A stretch of 64,000 nt of DNA from Trematomus loennbergii. Its lineage: Eukaryota; Chordata; Actinopteri; Perciformes; Nototheniidae. The translations under genes were made by a program, and so were the position numbers. The stretch spans positions 491,447 to 555,446 of the forward strand of contig JAAOOA010000177.1 in assembly GCA_012861695.1 (NCBI GenBank), written 5' to 3'. The notes under the pieces are model-generated. The model was not told the origin of the DNA, ran no database searches, and saw only the letters and a program-made list of their open reading frames with translations. Below are positions 43,861-55,337 of the stretch, piece by piece (the first letter of the stretch is position 1; every line of letters starts with the position of its first letter).

Positions 43861-44159
43861 AGGATTTGTACTACTACTTACATATTGCACCATTCTCTAG
43901 AAATATAGATTTTAATATATTTGTATTTTATTATGATTTATTCACTCTCTTTACTTGGTCTTAAGTTTACATTTTGTTTTGCTTTGTTGGAGGAGTTGGG
44001 ATTTTTTTTCTTCTCTCCATTACACTGTCCTGCCTCCCCCTGCTGTGGCATGGTGGTGTTTTGATTAAAAAAATGTACATTAAAATGCTGTAGAGATGTG
44101 ACTCAGACTCAAGTAATTAATCTAGTGACGTTTTACTCAACTTGAAAAAATAAGTATGG
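43861..44159. other. No gene recognised
   Basis: AT-rich, unremarkable. Confidence 0.3.
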
Positions 44160-44377
44160 GTGACCTTCGTTTTATTCTCGGTGGAAAATGCCTATTTTAA
44201 CACTAGAACCGCCAGAGGTTTTTGTATACCTAAAACCGCCACCTGGGTCAAATTGACCCGCTATTAGAATGCATTGATTTTCAAGGTAAAATGTTCTTTT
44301 ATTGAACAGTGGGTTTTGATCGCACAGGGATGAAACGTATACCAATAGAATCTGTGGACTCTCAGCTTTTCATATGA

Positions 44378-44535
44378 CAGGGCTCGACATTATAAATGGC
44401 CCGCTGGCCCGGAAGCATTATTTAGACACCCCGGCCAGCATAACGTACTTTCAACTCGCCCCACAGCTGTTTGCTGCGGAGCGCAGCGCGAGCAGTCTCC
44501 CGTGAGCGGGAGCGCACTCCTTCACTACAGTCTCT
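44378..44535. mobile_element. hAT-like fragment inside family B
   Basis: CAGGGCTCGACATTATAAAT at 44378 is a common fish hAT terminus. The right end was not found. Confidence 0.4.
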
Positions 44536-44630
44536 ATCTCTCTCTCTCTCTCTATCTATAACTATCTATCAATATATCTATCTATCTATCTATCCCTCTC
44601 TTTCTCAATCTATCTCTCAATCTATAAGGA
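44536..44630. repeat. (TCTA)n/(CT)n microsatellite
   Basis: Degenerate tatc/tctc units. Confidence 0.9.
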
Positions 44631-45211
44631 ACCGCAGTAGACAAAAGGCGTTGCTATAGCAACACGTCATGTTTATATGAAAAGGGGTGGGGTCAATATG
44701 ACCCGCTGGGCGGAAATAGGTATAAATGGCAATTTTTTTGGCGATTTCTTCAATCTGACTTCATATTGACCATTTTAACAACATAGGGTGCTACATAACA
44801 CACTTTCAAGAAAAGTCACGGACTGGGAGACTTTAATATTTATTGAAAAAAAGTTACAGACAATAAAAAACAGCTCTGGGTCAAATTGACCCGATTGGCG
44901 GTTCTAGTGTTAAGGTTAGTTTGGCCATTAAAATGCGTTTTGATGTCATTTGATGCGAGAAATATGAGTTGTTATTTCAGATTATTTGCTAATTATTACG
45001 AAGATTACTTCAGGAAATTGTACACATTCAACGTTTTCATGGTTGCTAAGGTGGTTGCCATGGACGCTGCTATCGAGTGCTATTACAACCCTGTCTCCTA
45101 AAAATTACGTTCCCACAGAACTAAACTGCATTCTCGTTTAGCTAGAAACGTATTTTCTCCCACGTTACGTTTGTTATGAACGTATCTCAAATACGTTTAT
45201 TTTCTACATAG

Positions 45212-45508
45212 TGTAGCGACCCTGTATAGGGTGCTGGGTGTGTCACTCAAGCATCCCCCGTCTCTCTGCCAATCACAGAGCTGCACAGTAATGCTGGTCG
45301 GTGTGCAGGCCTGTGGTTGGGGAGCAGAGGGGGAGGGCTGGGAAGTTGTGACGTGGACCCTGCTTGTGTGTGTGAGTTAGGGAGTGGAGTACTGAGTGAT
45401 GATAACCCTGCAACCTGTAATCTGTAACCTGTATCTGTATGCGATCAAAGGAGTTATTAAACCTAATAACTTGAAGCCTGTTTCCGACTCCTATTGCTGA
45501 ACGTTACA
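45212..45508 (+). mobile_element. Ty3/Gypsy 5' LTR
   Basis: TGTAGCGACCCTG at 45212 to GAACGTTACA at 45508, 297 bp, with a ttattaaacc polyadenylation-like signal at about 45451. It is followed by TTGGTGTCAGAAGTGAC (45509-45525), a primer-binding-site-like sequence. It is the only LTR; the 3' partner is missing. Confidence 0.8.
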
Positions 45509-45599
45509 TTGGTGTCAGAAGTGACTTTTTCGAACGAAGGACGTCTATCCTGACGGGAGCTCGTAACTGCGTCACGGAGTTAGCGGTGAGCTAGCGGAG

Positions 45600-46696
45600 A
45601 TGGATGAGTTCGGCAGGATGGGAGTGAAGCAAGAAAATAGTGACGGAGAGGAGGATGGAGCATGCGGGTGGTCGAAGGACATGATAGGGAGTTCAAGAGT
45701 GCACGGGAGGCGAGAGAGCGCCTGAGAGAGTCGGCGGTGAGGATGGCTAGAGACGCGGGGATGACTCCTTCCTCAGCGGCGTTTCGCGCCATTGACATTC
45801 TGGATGTAAACAACAATGGCGGCGCCCAGCAAACAGTAGCAGCCGCCGCGTCCGTGAAAACACCCAAATACTCGGGTAGGTCAGACTGGGAGGCTTTCCA
45901 TGCCCAATTTGAACTGCTAGCACATGCCGGGGGGTGGTCAATAGAGACTAAAGCGCTACAGTTAGCTCTGTGCCTCACAGACGAGGCTCTTTCATGCCTG
46001 CTACTACTTAGCCCTGAGGACCGACACAGCTATGAAGCGTTAGCGGGGGCTTTGAAGAGGCGGTTTGGACAGTGTTTCCCGCCAGAGCTGCTCCGGAATG
46101 AAATAAATAACCGCTGTAGGAAGTCTGGGGAGACGCTGCGGGCGTTGGCTAACGACGTGGAAAGCCTGACGCGGCGGGCGTATGCACACATGCCACCCGG
46201 AGTGCAGAGTGAGCTGGCACGGGACCAATTCATCAGGGCCCTCCTCCCTGCGGACTTGAGGGTCGAGGTACAGCTGCAGCATCCACAGTCCTTGCAGGCG
46301 GCTTTGGAGATGGCTGTGGAGAGAGAGAATGTGTGGAGTGTAGCTGCTAGGAGCAGCGGAGGGCCGTTACTACCGGCTGTGAGGAGCTGCAGAGAGGAGG
46401 AGAAGCCTGCATGGGTTGCTGAAATGACTGAACTGATAAGGGCTGTGACTCTGCAGTCAACACACAGGCCAAGTAGCAGGGTCTGCTGGGAGTGTGGTCA
46501 GCCAGGACATTTGGCCAGAGACTGCCCCAAGGCACGCCGGTCCCAGGGAAACGACGGGGGCCCGCATAAAGGGGAAGATGCGGATCCAGGCCCAAAAACC
46601 CACCAACCAAACCACAGCCGTATTGCCACCAACACAGACAGCCGAGGAAGGAGCCCGACAGCACAGCCGGGGGAGCCAGGCTCTACTCCTTCCTGA
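45600..46696 (+). pseudogene. Gypsy gag (frameshifted at the start)
   Basis: The ATG at 45600 opens an acidic leader in one frame; the main gag frame runs 45662-46696 in another, so one shift lies between. The main frame contains the capsid-like block YSGRSDWEAFHAQFELLA...LLRNEINNR and a zinc knuckle C-X2-C-X4-H-X4-C at 46484-46525. It overlaps the following pol frame by about 200 bp, which may be natural frameshifting in this family or decay. Gag would package element RNA; this copy is unlikely to do so. Confidence 0.85.
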
Positions 46697-47580
46697 AGAA
46701 GATGACAGCACAGGCTTGGAGCCTGTCGTCGCGGTGGGCCGTGCTGGTGGTGGGGATTCCTGTTATGTCCCTGTCACTGTGGAAGGGGTGCCCTGCACTG
46801 CGCTGGTGGACACAGGCTCGACAGTGACCCTGGTGAGATCAGATGTGTTGCCCAGTGGGACTCAATTAGAACCGACAGCGGTGCGTCTACGCACAGTCAC
46901 GGGAGAGCTGGCACCTATGAAAGGAAAAGGCATGCTGACTGTGTCGGTGGGGGGAGTTGAAGTGCAGCATCCGGTGTGGATAGCAGATGTACAGGATCCG
47001 TGTATTCTGGGCTTGGACTTTTTGAGGGCGTCTGGTTGCCACCTGGACCTTCAGGCAGGCACAGTGAGTTTCCACGGGGGGCCTGTGATCACTATGACCC
47101 GTATCCACACCCCTGCTGAACCTGCTGGGACACACCCCGTGAGTACCCTGGAAACTGAAAATAATCCTCCCTCTTTGCCTTTATCCCCGGTGACGCCCAC
47201 TCAGGGCAACTCCACACCTGTCACCCCCGGCCTGTGCCACCCGACCACAGCCCCTCCCCAGTTACCCCAGACTGGGGTGGAAGAGGCTCAGCCTGCAGTA
47301 TGGGAGGTGTGGAGGAAGAACTGTGGCGGCCTTAATCCCGAGCAGCAAGAGCAATTGTGGCAGCTGCTGCTAGAGTTCCAGGGCAGTTTCGCCATGAGTG
47401 AGGGGGAGGTGGGCCGAACTCATCTGGTAGAACACGAGATTGACACAGGGGACTCGCGCCCCATCAAGTGTCGTCCTCGCCGACTTCCCCTGGCTCGTCA
47501 GCAGGCTTGTGACGAGGCAGTGCAGAGCATGCTGCAGGCAGACATCATCGAGCCCTCCGACAGCACCTGTAGTCATGGTC
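46494..47580 (+). pseudogene. Gypsy protease and start of reverse transcriptase
   Basis: One frame carries the aspartic protease with LVDTGSTVTLV (catalytic Asp codon 46809-46811) and ILGLDFL, then the RT entry sequence (HEIDTGDSRPIKCRPRRLP, about 47428-47484). The frame is lost at about 47565 by a small deletion and continues in the 47440-48927 frame. Confidence 0.88.
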
Positions 47581-48790
47581 CCAAAGAAGATAGGTGGCTG
47601 GCGGCTGTGCTCAGACTACAGGCCGGTGAACGGGGTCACTAAGAAGGATTCATACCCACTTCCCCGCATCGATGAGTCCCTGGACCTGGTCTCCGGGTCG
47701 TCGTGGTTCTCCTCCTTGGACCTCCGCAGTGGGTATTACCAAGTCCCTCTGGCCCCAGAGGCCAGGCCAAAAACTGCTTTCTGCACCGGCCGGGGACTAT
47801 GGCAGTTCAAGGTCCTCAGTTTTGGGCTTTGTAATGCCCCTGCCACCTTTGTGCGGTTGATGGACAGGGTGCTGTCTGGTATTCCCCGTCAGCAGTGCTT
47901 GGTTTACCTGGACGACATCCTGGTGCATGGCGGCTCGTTTGAGGCGGCCCTGGGATCTCTAAGAGTGGTGCTGGAAAGGATCAGAGCCGCTGGCCTGAAG
48001 CTACACCCAGAGAAGTGCCATTTCATGCAGAGAGAGGTCACTTTCCTGGGCCACAAAGTGGGGGGCGAAGGCATCGGCACCCTACAAGAGAAAGTGCAGG
48101 CGGTCGCGGACTGGCCAAATCCTCGCAACCAGAAGGAGCTGAAGAGTTTCCTGGGCCTGGCCTCGTACTATAGGAAGTTTGTACGGGGTTTTGCTTGCAC
48201 TGCTGCACCCCTGTTCCAGCTGCTACAGAAAGACAGTGATTTCCTCTGGTCTGAGCAATGTCAAGCAGCGTTTGACAGCCTTCGGCGTGCCTTGAGTGAA
48301 GCCCCGGTTCTCGCCCCGGCCAACCCCAGTCTGCCTTTCACCCTGGACACAGACGCTAGCGGAGTGGGCGTAGGCGGAGTGCTCTCACAGACTACACCAG
48401 AGGGGGAGCGGGTGGTGGCATACTTCAGCCGGGCGTTCAACAAAGCAGAGCGACGGTACTGCGTCACTCGCAGGGAACTCTTGGCAGTGGTGCTGTCCAT
48501 CAGGCACTTTAAATACTACCTGTGTGGCCAGGCGTTCACGGTGAGGACTGATCACTCTGCATTACAGTGGCTCATGACATTCAAGGAGCCAGAAGGGCAG
48601 GTCGCCAGGTGGTTAGAAGAGCTCCAAGCTTTCGACTTCAGGGTGGAGCACCGGGCTGGGGTGCGTCACACAAACGCAGACGCTCTCTCCCGCCGCCCGT
48701 GTGCCGGCGGCGGATGCCACTACTGTGAGAAGAGAGAGACCCGTGAAAAGGAGCTGCTGGAGGAGGACACCGTCTGTGCTGCAGCTCGTC
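47560..48790 (+). pseudogene. Gypsy reverse transcriptase and RNase H
   Basis: Motifs in order: VVMVPKKIGGWRLCSDYRPV, WFSSLDLRSGYYQVPL, FGLCNAPATF, catalytic YLDD (47905-47916), ASYYRKFVRGF, then RNase H with TLDTDASGVGVGGVL, FSRAFNKAERRYCVTRREL and VRTDHSALQWL, and HRAGVRHTNADALSRR. The order and residues are complete, but the frame is broken on both sides (about 47565 and 48790). Confidence 0.93.
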
Positions 48791-50000
48791 AAGTTGAAGA
48801 GGTTTTGCCGGGAGCTCCAGACAGTGGACGTGGCAGAGTGGAAGCAACAGCAAGAGCTGGACACAGACCTACAGCCTGTACTGGCAGTGTTCTCCAAAGC
48901 AACCAAGGGGCTGTGGTCTCAGTTTGAGGCTCTGCGCCTGTGTCAGGGCGTACTACAGCATGCGTGGAAGGAGCCAGCAACGGGGGAGAAGAGATGGCAG
49001 GTGGTGGTCCCGAAGGGTCTGCAAGAGGCTGTACTCAAGGCCATGCATAGAACGGCAGGCTCTGGGCACTTTGGCGTCACTAAGACTCTCCGCCGCCTTC
49101 CCCAGGTCTGCTACTGGGGGCAGTGCCGGAGGGATGTCGAAGACTTCTGTCGCCGCTGTGACCCTTGTATGGCTCGTAAGGGCCCCCCTGGTCGTTCCCA
49201 TGCTCCGCTGCAACAGTTTCCCGTGGGGGTCCCAATGGAGAGAGTAGCAGTTGATGTGGTGGGGCCGCTACCTCTGTCAAACAGGGGTAACCGCTACGTC
49301 CTCACCGCCATAGACTATTTCACAAAATGGCCAGAGGCGTATGCCCTCCTGATCAGGAAGCAGTGACAGTCACAGATGCCCTGGTGGCGGGCATGTTCAG
49401 CCGGTTTGGAGTCCCTGCATAGTGACCAGGGGAAGAACTTCGAGTCCCGGGTGTTCGCCTCCATGTGCACACAACTGGGCATGCACAAAACACGCACCTC
49501 CCCCTTGCGGCCTCAGAGCGACGGACTAGTCGAGAGATTCCATCGCACCATGGGCCAGCAGCTGGCCATCCTCACGTCTCAGCACTGGGACGAGCATCTG
49601 CCCCTTGTGCTCATGGCATGTCACTCTGCTGTCCAGGAGTCCTCAGCCTGTTCTCCTGCCCTCCTCATGTTAGGGAGAGAGCTTCGCACCCCTGCCGTTT
49701 TGGCGTTTGGTCAGCCACCGGATTCCCTGGACACTCCTCCAGGGCCTGAGTACGCCAGGAGACTTCAGGACCGCCTTGATTCCGCTCACGCCTTTGCCCG
49801 CGATCAGCAGAAAGGTGCTGGTGTGAGACAGAAACGGAACTATGATACCAGGACAAGAGGGCAGCACTTCCGGGCTGGGGAGCTGGTCTGGGTCTACAGC
49901 CCGCAATGAAAAAAAGGCCTGTGCCCAAAACTTGACAGCCAGTAGGATGGTCCCTGCAGAGTACTGGAGAGGGTGGGGGAAGTTGTCTACAGGGTGCAGC
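48790..50000 (+). pseudogene. Gypsy integrase (two compensating shifts, later stops)
   Basis: Zinc-binding region HRTAGSGHFGVTKTLRR ... CRRCDPC (49045-49175). Core with VDVVGPLPL (first Asp about 49251), HSDQGKNF (second Asp 49423-49425) and SDGLVERFHRTM (Glu 49532-49534). The frame shifts at about 49345 and back at about 49418, producing an in-frame TGA at 49364-49366. After GELVWVYSPQ a TGA at 49907-49909 and a TAG near 49945 interrupt the C-terminal domain, which is still legible to about 50055. Confidence 0.9.
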
Positions 50001-50055
50001 TGCCTCCCAAGGGGAGAACAGTTGTGCTCCACAGAGACAGGTTGGCCCCTTACAG

Positions 50056-50275
50056 AGGAGTCGCTTATCCACATGCCCAAGGGACACCGGATCCACAGCC
50101 TCCCCCTTGACACCCCCACCCAGGTCCCCCGGCGAGCAGAGCAGCAGCCCCCCGTCAGTGACTGAGTCCCCCCCCACTTTCTTCCCCTTTTCCCCGCCTG
50201 GACCAGAACCGGCCCCCTGTCCCCAGCCCCCCTGCCGAGAAGGCAGACACGACCCCCGAGTCAGTTCAGAGACTA
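50056..50275 (+). mobile_element. Gypsy 3' internal end, no 3' LTR
   Basis: Proline-rich coding tail and a ccccccactttcttcccctt tract; the element stops at about 50268-50275, where the THAP repeat resumes. Compared with 56265-56390, about 190 bp of the flanking repeat are missing here, so one deletion removed the 3' LTR and flank together. Confidence 0.7.
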
Positions 50276-50326
50276 ATTTCGCCAGCTGTTACTCTCATGA
50301 GCGAGGCAGAAAATAATAGTTATATC

Positions 50327-50452
50327 ATGCCAACAAGCTGCTGTGTTGTTTATTGCACCTCAAACATTAAAACAAATCCAGAATTACGTGTTTCTGAACT
50401 TCCTCTAAGAAGAAAGGACAGTAAAAGAAGAGCTCTGTGGCTTCAGGCTTGA
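50327..50452 (+). pseudogene. THAP-domain N-terminal fragment, left copy
   Basis: The ATG at 50327 opens MPTSCCVVYCTSNIKTNPEL and ends RRALWLQA before a TGA at 50450-50452. M-P-x-x-C-x3-x-C with a conserved P and the ALWLQA helix are THAP features (zinc-dependent DNA-binding domain of P-element-type transposases and host THAP proteins). The distal C and H ligands are missing. The mirror copy at 56155-56211 supports this as the ancestral start. Confidence 0.6.
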
Positions 50453-50504
50453 TCGCCGTTCAAATGACAGCGTTGGTTTCCCCAAAAGTGGGCGGGGCCG
50501 TAAA

Positions 50505-51649
50505 TGGGGCGAAGCCTGCGAGCTAGTTCAGGCAGTCAACTCGAGCACCAATGATACATTAACACGTGACATACCTCGTCCCTCTTACAACCAACCAAAC
50601 ACATTCTCCTAAATATGCCGCTCTATTTAAGCTGCCAGGTCTTCCTGCCTCTGCCTCGCTATGCTGCTGCTGCCACTGCTGTGTTCACTTGCTATTGCTG
50701 CATTCATGTTCATGTTCCTGCTGCTGTGTTTCATGTTGCTGCTGCTTGCCTGACCCACCCACCACCCCCAGCTCCACCCCAGCTTCCACCTGTAGGCTCG
50801 GGGGATAGTTATCTAATCATCACTCAATGTTCTTTGTAAATCTGTGGAGTGATGAGGCCCGAGCCTATACGCCAAACTCAAACTATATTCTGCTATAATA
50901 AACATATTAAAGGAGAGGTGTCATGGCCATTTCCACTGATCATAATTCCATTGTTGACGTCTACTAAAATAGATTTATACTGTGCATTTTTCCAAACTCA
51001 CATTGGTTTCGCATACAGCATCTCTGTAAACTACTTGTATTCACTGAATTTCACTCTCTGCCTTTAACGGCTCGTTGTAGCTCCAAAAGCTCCAGCCCCC
51101 ACCCTCCCTGTGAGCACAGTGTGCTCTGATTGGTCGGGACGTTGTGAATCGCGCTGAGTTCCGTGGAGGTGTTGTTTCCTTGTTTAGCATACATAGCGAA
51201 ACACAGCCAAACTCATCCTGAGCACACACAAACTCACAGTCGAAGTAAAAACAATAAGTGTGGCTTGATATTGAGTAAGAAAAAGGTTGATAAACTCTGT
51301 GAGAATGGGTCTGCAGAGAGAATTTGTCTCTGTGTGAGGAAGTCCGTGGATTGGTCAATTTGGACCAATCAGCGGGGGCTTAACGTAATGGCTCCGCGGA
51401 CGTAACGTAACGGCTCCACGGATTGGTCCATTTCGTTTTGAAGAATCAAATGGACAATGACGTATCTCCAACGAGGCGTTTTGGGGAGGTTTTCTGTGTT
51501 AGAGTTTTACTCGCTACAGGGTGTACTTTGAGGGTTTTGACTCTGCACACCGTTTACATGCATAAAAACCTTCATAACACAGGGGACGGGTAATAACCGG
51601 AAAAGCATGACACCTCTCCTTTAAGAACATGTGAGTTGTCTGACTGAAA
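50505..51649. mobile_element. 1.1-kb insertion in the THAP repeat (unidentified), holding a TTAA MITE
   Basis: The sequence gtaaa (50500-50504) is followed by an insertion and the repeat resumes at gtgacgtag (51650); the inverted copy (about 56043-56053) reads straight through. The left part contains a CT-rich stretch (50636-50800) and the words tgtaggctcgggggatag and gatgaggcccgagcctatac, which I associate with a dispersed fish repeat of unknown class. Confidence 0.75.
50911..51620. mobile_element. TTAA MITE family E (TIR AGGAGAGGTGTCATG), 710 bp
   Basis: AGGAGAGGTGTCATG at 50911-50925 and its exact reverse complement ending 51620; TTAA at 50907-50910 and 51621-51624. An inverted fragment of the same family is at 52688-52755. 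Confidence 0.92.
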
Positions 51650-52165
51650 GTGACGTAGATTTTACTCTCATCTATTATTCAAAACCATTCTATTTATTCT
51701 AACGCAAATTACATGCCACTGTTTTATCTTTTTATTTAGCGATTTGTTTGTGCATGTTTAACTGGGAATGTTTTCATGTTGAACCGGAAGTGCGTCACTT
51801 CACTTTGCCTTCTTCGTCCCTTTTACGTTCCAGACAATGCATGGCTCAGCGTAACAGACTGAACAGCGACACCAGGTGTGTCTACATTGGAATTACATCT
51901 TCATTACTGAAGGATAAATACTTGACCTAGTGTTTGTTAACTGGGTTTTTAATGCAGTTGGCTTTTCTTAATGGTTACAATATTGCTATGAGTTATATCT
52001 GAAGCAAATTATGTTTCTGAAGATGTGTAGTCAATTCCACCCTTCAATGTAGCATAAATGTGAACTCTCATTACAGGAACAATACCGGAAACAGACGTAG
52101 GAAAGATCCTCAGCTCGCTGATTGGATGTTTTAGCCGCAATGCACGTTGGGATATGGTGTTTATG

Positions 52166-53024
52166 CGATGTGAAATCCGAAAACATTTAAAGAAATAAAA
52201 TAATACTTTATTCCGAGTTTTCTTGCTTTTCTCTTTGGAAGTCATCACATAACGGCATTGTAATACACGGTTCGGCTGCATTAAATATTACACATCTGCC
52301 GTAGTTCTGTATTTATAGAGCCATGATGAGAAGACTTCTGGACAAACTTGAAGACTGCCGCCGAAACTGAATACGTGACGTGGTTCATAAATATATCAAC
52401 AATTAAACAACATCTTACATTTCTTTTCACAAAATATGTCTCCTTGCAGTATCAACACTAATTCGGCTGACTTTTATATTTGATCCAATTGGTCAACACA
52501 TTCTCACTCCCAACTCGGCCTATGTTGACGTTATGTCAGGGTCCCTGTCGTCACTTTCCAACGCAAGGGGGGGCCCTTTAGCGTGGAGTTTCAACTATCA
52601 GGGAGTCCCATTGACTTGCATAGAGCTCCCTGAACGTTGGTAATAGACGAGTTGGGATCGCGGCGAAATGCTCTCCGCAGATCGATTCTCACAGCGTTTA
52701 TCAACCTTTTTCTTACTCAATATCAAGCCACACTTATTGTTTTTACTTCTTTATTTTAATTGAATAATTTCGGGCTTTTGTTGCCGTCAGTTAGGGGGAG
52801 AGTAGGGGCTCAGAATACTGAAATCTGTATTGTTTCATCGTTTTTTCCTTCTAATGTTGTATTCTTTTCTAAACTACACACTGTTATTTACTCAACAATA
52901 AGACACAATTATCCTTGTGTTTATTTATTTGTTTGATTAATAAACACAAGTTGGAGTCCGTCAGGACCGAGGGTCGGAGCAGCTCATAGTAGTTGCTTTA
53001 GAGAATTTTACACCCGGAAGTAAG
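52166..53024. mobile_element. Composite insertion in the THAP repeat
   Basis: Absent from the inverted copy. It includes cacattctcactcccaactc (52498-52517), a common fish repeat motif, and a fragment of family E (52688-52755). Termini not resolved. Confidence 0.5.
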
Positions 53025-53336
53025 TATTCTCTCCGCTTCGCTTGACAACCCCGTGATTAGTCCTCAAGCTCTGTGATTGGATGTTTGAGTGTGCGCCGAG
53101 GGTTACGCCGAGCGTCGAACAGCACTTTGAAATGGGAAGGAACCACGGCAGACTGTCCAAAACTGGATTTGAACGCACCCCGTCCCCCCTCCCCCACCCC
53201 GTCCCCAGAACTACACATGCTGGCTATTGTGTGTTTCGCAAAATGTTCTATGGCACGTCTCTACTGAGAATTGTAGTTTTAAAAGACGTTTGTGTATTTC
53301 CCATAATAAGAAGTTGCCAGTATTAACCTGTTAAGC

Positions 53337-54490
53337 CCGAGAGACCCCGGTACCGACGCCCTCCCGCCACATCTTGCAGGAAACAGTGTCTGAGGGCATG
53401 TTCATTTAATAAACTATGAATGTTTTATATCCATGTAACGGGAAGAAACTCATCTAACTGATCATTTTAATTTTTTTTTCAAAAGAAAACCCACAATGCT
53501 AACACTGAGCCTCTGAATTAGCAACGAGCGAAAAATGCTAACAGATTTACTCCACCGAAAATCACTCACAAAACCTTATTATTTATCTCTTCTCCACATC
53601 CATGACATCGATTCACATCGTGAGGTGACACAGAATCGATGGGTACCCTCATTATCACTGAATTATACGAATTTGCGACGTTATAAACAAAAACAGACAT
53701 CAAAACAGGTGACGCTAGGTAGCTAAAAATGCTAACATTTTTACCTCTGCTCTGTAGTCTCTCCAAAGTGGTCTTCAATGGCATTAAAATGATAAAAACA
53801 CTGCTGAAGTTAATCCATAGGTTAATCCAATGTGTCTGTGTCCTTTGAAATGATTTCTGATCATTCATAAGCAATAAAACTGCTTTTCCGTTTTCAGATG
53901 TCAGAGCTAGAAATAGGTTCGCTCTGATGCAAAACTGCATGCGCGAAGCCCCCACCTTTTCTTTTCACAATGAGTGTGTGTAGGGGATTCCTCCTTCGAT
54001 TCTATTGGCTCTAACGGTCAGAAAGAGGTGTCAACCATCAAAATCGAGCAAGGGGGGCCAGAGATATGGAAAATCCACCCAAATGACCCCAGAAGTGGTT
54101 TCTTTTTGCTAAATCTCTCTAAAAAGGTCAAATGTCACTTGTTTTCCATCAATCTTGATACAGGGTACTTATTATATGTTGTACTTTGGATTCCTAAAGC
54201 TTTTAGTCTACCTTACCATCATCCAAGGGTAGTTTTCACTATAAGTAAAAAAGAATTTTTGGACGGACACTATAATTTACAGTTTTTTACTATGTAAAAT
54301 CTGAATTTTCTTTAAAATAAAAAACATCTATATTGATTCTGACTTTTCTACATCCAACTCACAGGTTTATCATTACTTTGAGAAAAAAGACTATTAATTG
54401 AACCCTTTTAGAAGGGAAGATATGGTCATTTGTTCTGGGAATGTCATTTTCGAGCCTGAGACCTGAAAAACAGGCTCAGGGCTTAACAGG
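53337..54490 (-). mobile_element. TTAA element family A, intact copy (1154 bp)
   Basis: TTAA (53333-53336) CCTGTTAAGCCC ... GGGCTTAACAGG TTAA (54491-54494). It is the uninterrupted reference for the split copy at 18020-24536 and for the fragment at 60345-60860. No transposase. Confidence 0.93.
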
Positions 54491-54494
54491 TTAA

Positions 54495-55337
54495 ACTGTG
54501 TACATCCCTGGAGGTTTAGGGGATAGGAAACACTCAAATGTAAAACATATAATTAATACATGGGTGAAAATGGCTTGTGTCCATAATGGGCAGCATTAAT
54601 ATATACCCACATGACAGCTAAGGTCAAAAGAGCTTTATTTAACAGCTGGTCTTATGTCTGTGACCCCTCCTGTTGTTAATTGATAAGCCTGAAACATGCA
54701 ATTGTCAAGGTTCAGAGGCCCATTTTGCAAATATGGCAGTATAGCCATCGATCGTCTTAAGATACGATATATTTTATTGATCCCAAGTTGGACATTTTTT
54801 CGTTACAGCAGCATGTGTAACAGTTGTAAATATGCAGTGGTGTTTATTTGTAAATCATTTAGTATAATCACACAAATTCTGTGTTTTATATTGAATAATT
54901 CTGTGTTCTTTATTTATTGAATGTTCAATACCTGACAAGGTCAGAGATGAAAAACTTGGGTCGCAGGTTCCTCAACAGTGCATTACAAGACATCTATCAA
55001 TATGTGTGTACCTCCACCATTAAACTGTCATATTTAGCACATTTCTTATTCTATCTACATACATCTTATAAGAGTTTAATACATATGTATAATATCAGTT
55101 AAAATAAGTGCTTCAACATAGTTAACATTGCAGGAAAGTTGATTGTCAAGTCCCAAAACAAATTATGCAATATATTAGACGTTAAGTACTTTGTCAGGCT
55201 TAATATTTATCTGTAGTTACCCCCAAAGCTTTTTTCTTATTCAAAAGAAGACCTTAACCTAAGTATTCTTTAATGTTTGAATAAAGCCTAATTAGTTTGT
55301 CTGTTTTGCACATCCTCCTGTTAATAGTGTTTGGTTC
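54495..55337. other. Spacer between inverted copies; retroposon tail at 54755-54870
   Basis: 54762-54815 reads atatattttattgatcccaa then cgttacagcagca, the reverse complement of the tail motif at 4662-4700. Otherwise nothing supported. Confidence 0.45.

Larger units (their letters stand above)
44201..44909. mobile_element. TTAA element family B, complete (709 bp)
   Basis: CACTAGAACCGCC (44201-44213) and its exact reverse complement (44897-44909), flanked by TTAA on both sides (44197-44200, 44910-44913). The inverted copy at 56690-56725 shows the same site with a single TTAA, so the insertion is proven within the window. Subterminal ggtcaaattgaccc occurs at both ends. A piggyBac-type MITE is the best reading. 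Confidence 0.95.
44160..53155 (+). mobile_element. THAP-bearing repeat, left (interrupted) copy
   Basis: The pieces 44160-44200, 44914-45211, 50276-50504, 51650-52165 and about 53025-53155 together match, in inverted orientation, the continuous copy at 55338-56755. The gaps are later insertions. The family carries a THAP-like N-terminus (50327). No complete termini were recognised. Confidence 0.85.

Noticed and set aside
49665..50177. Minus-strand ORFs of 149-170 residues opposite the Gypsy integrase
   Set aside because: Antisense shadows of the integrase frame, without family resemblance.
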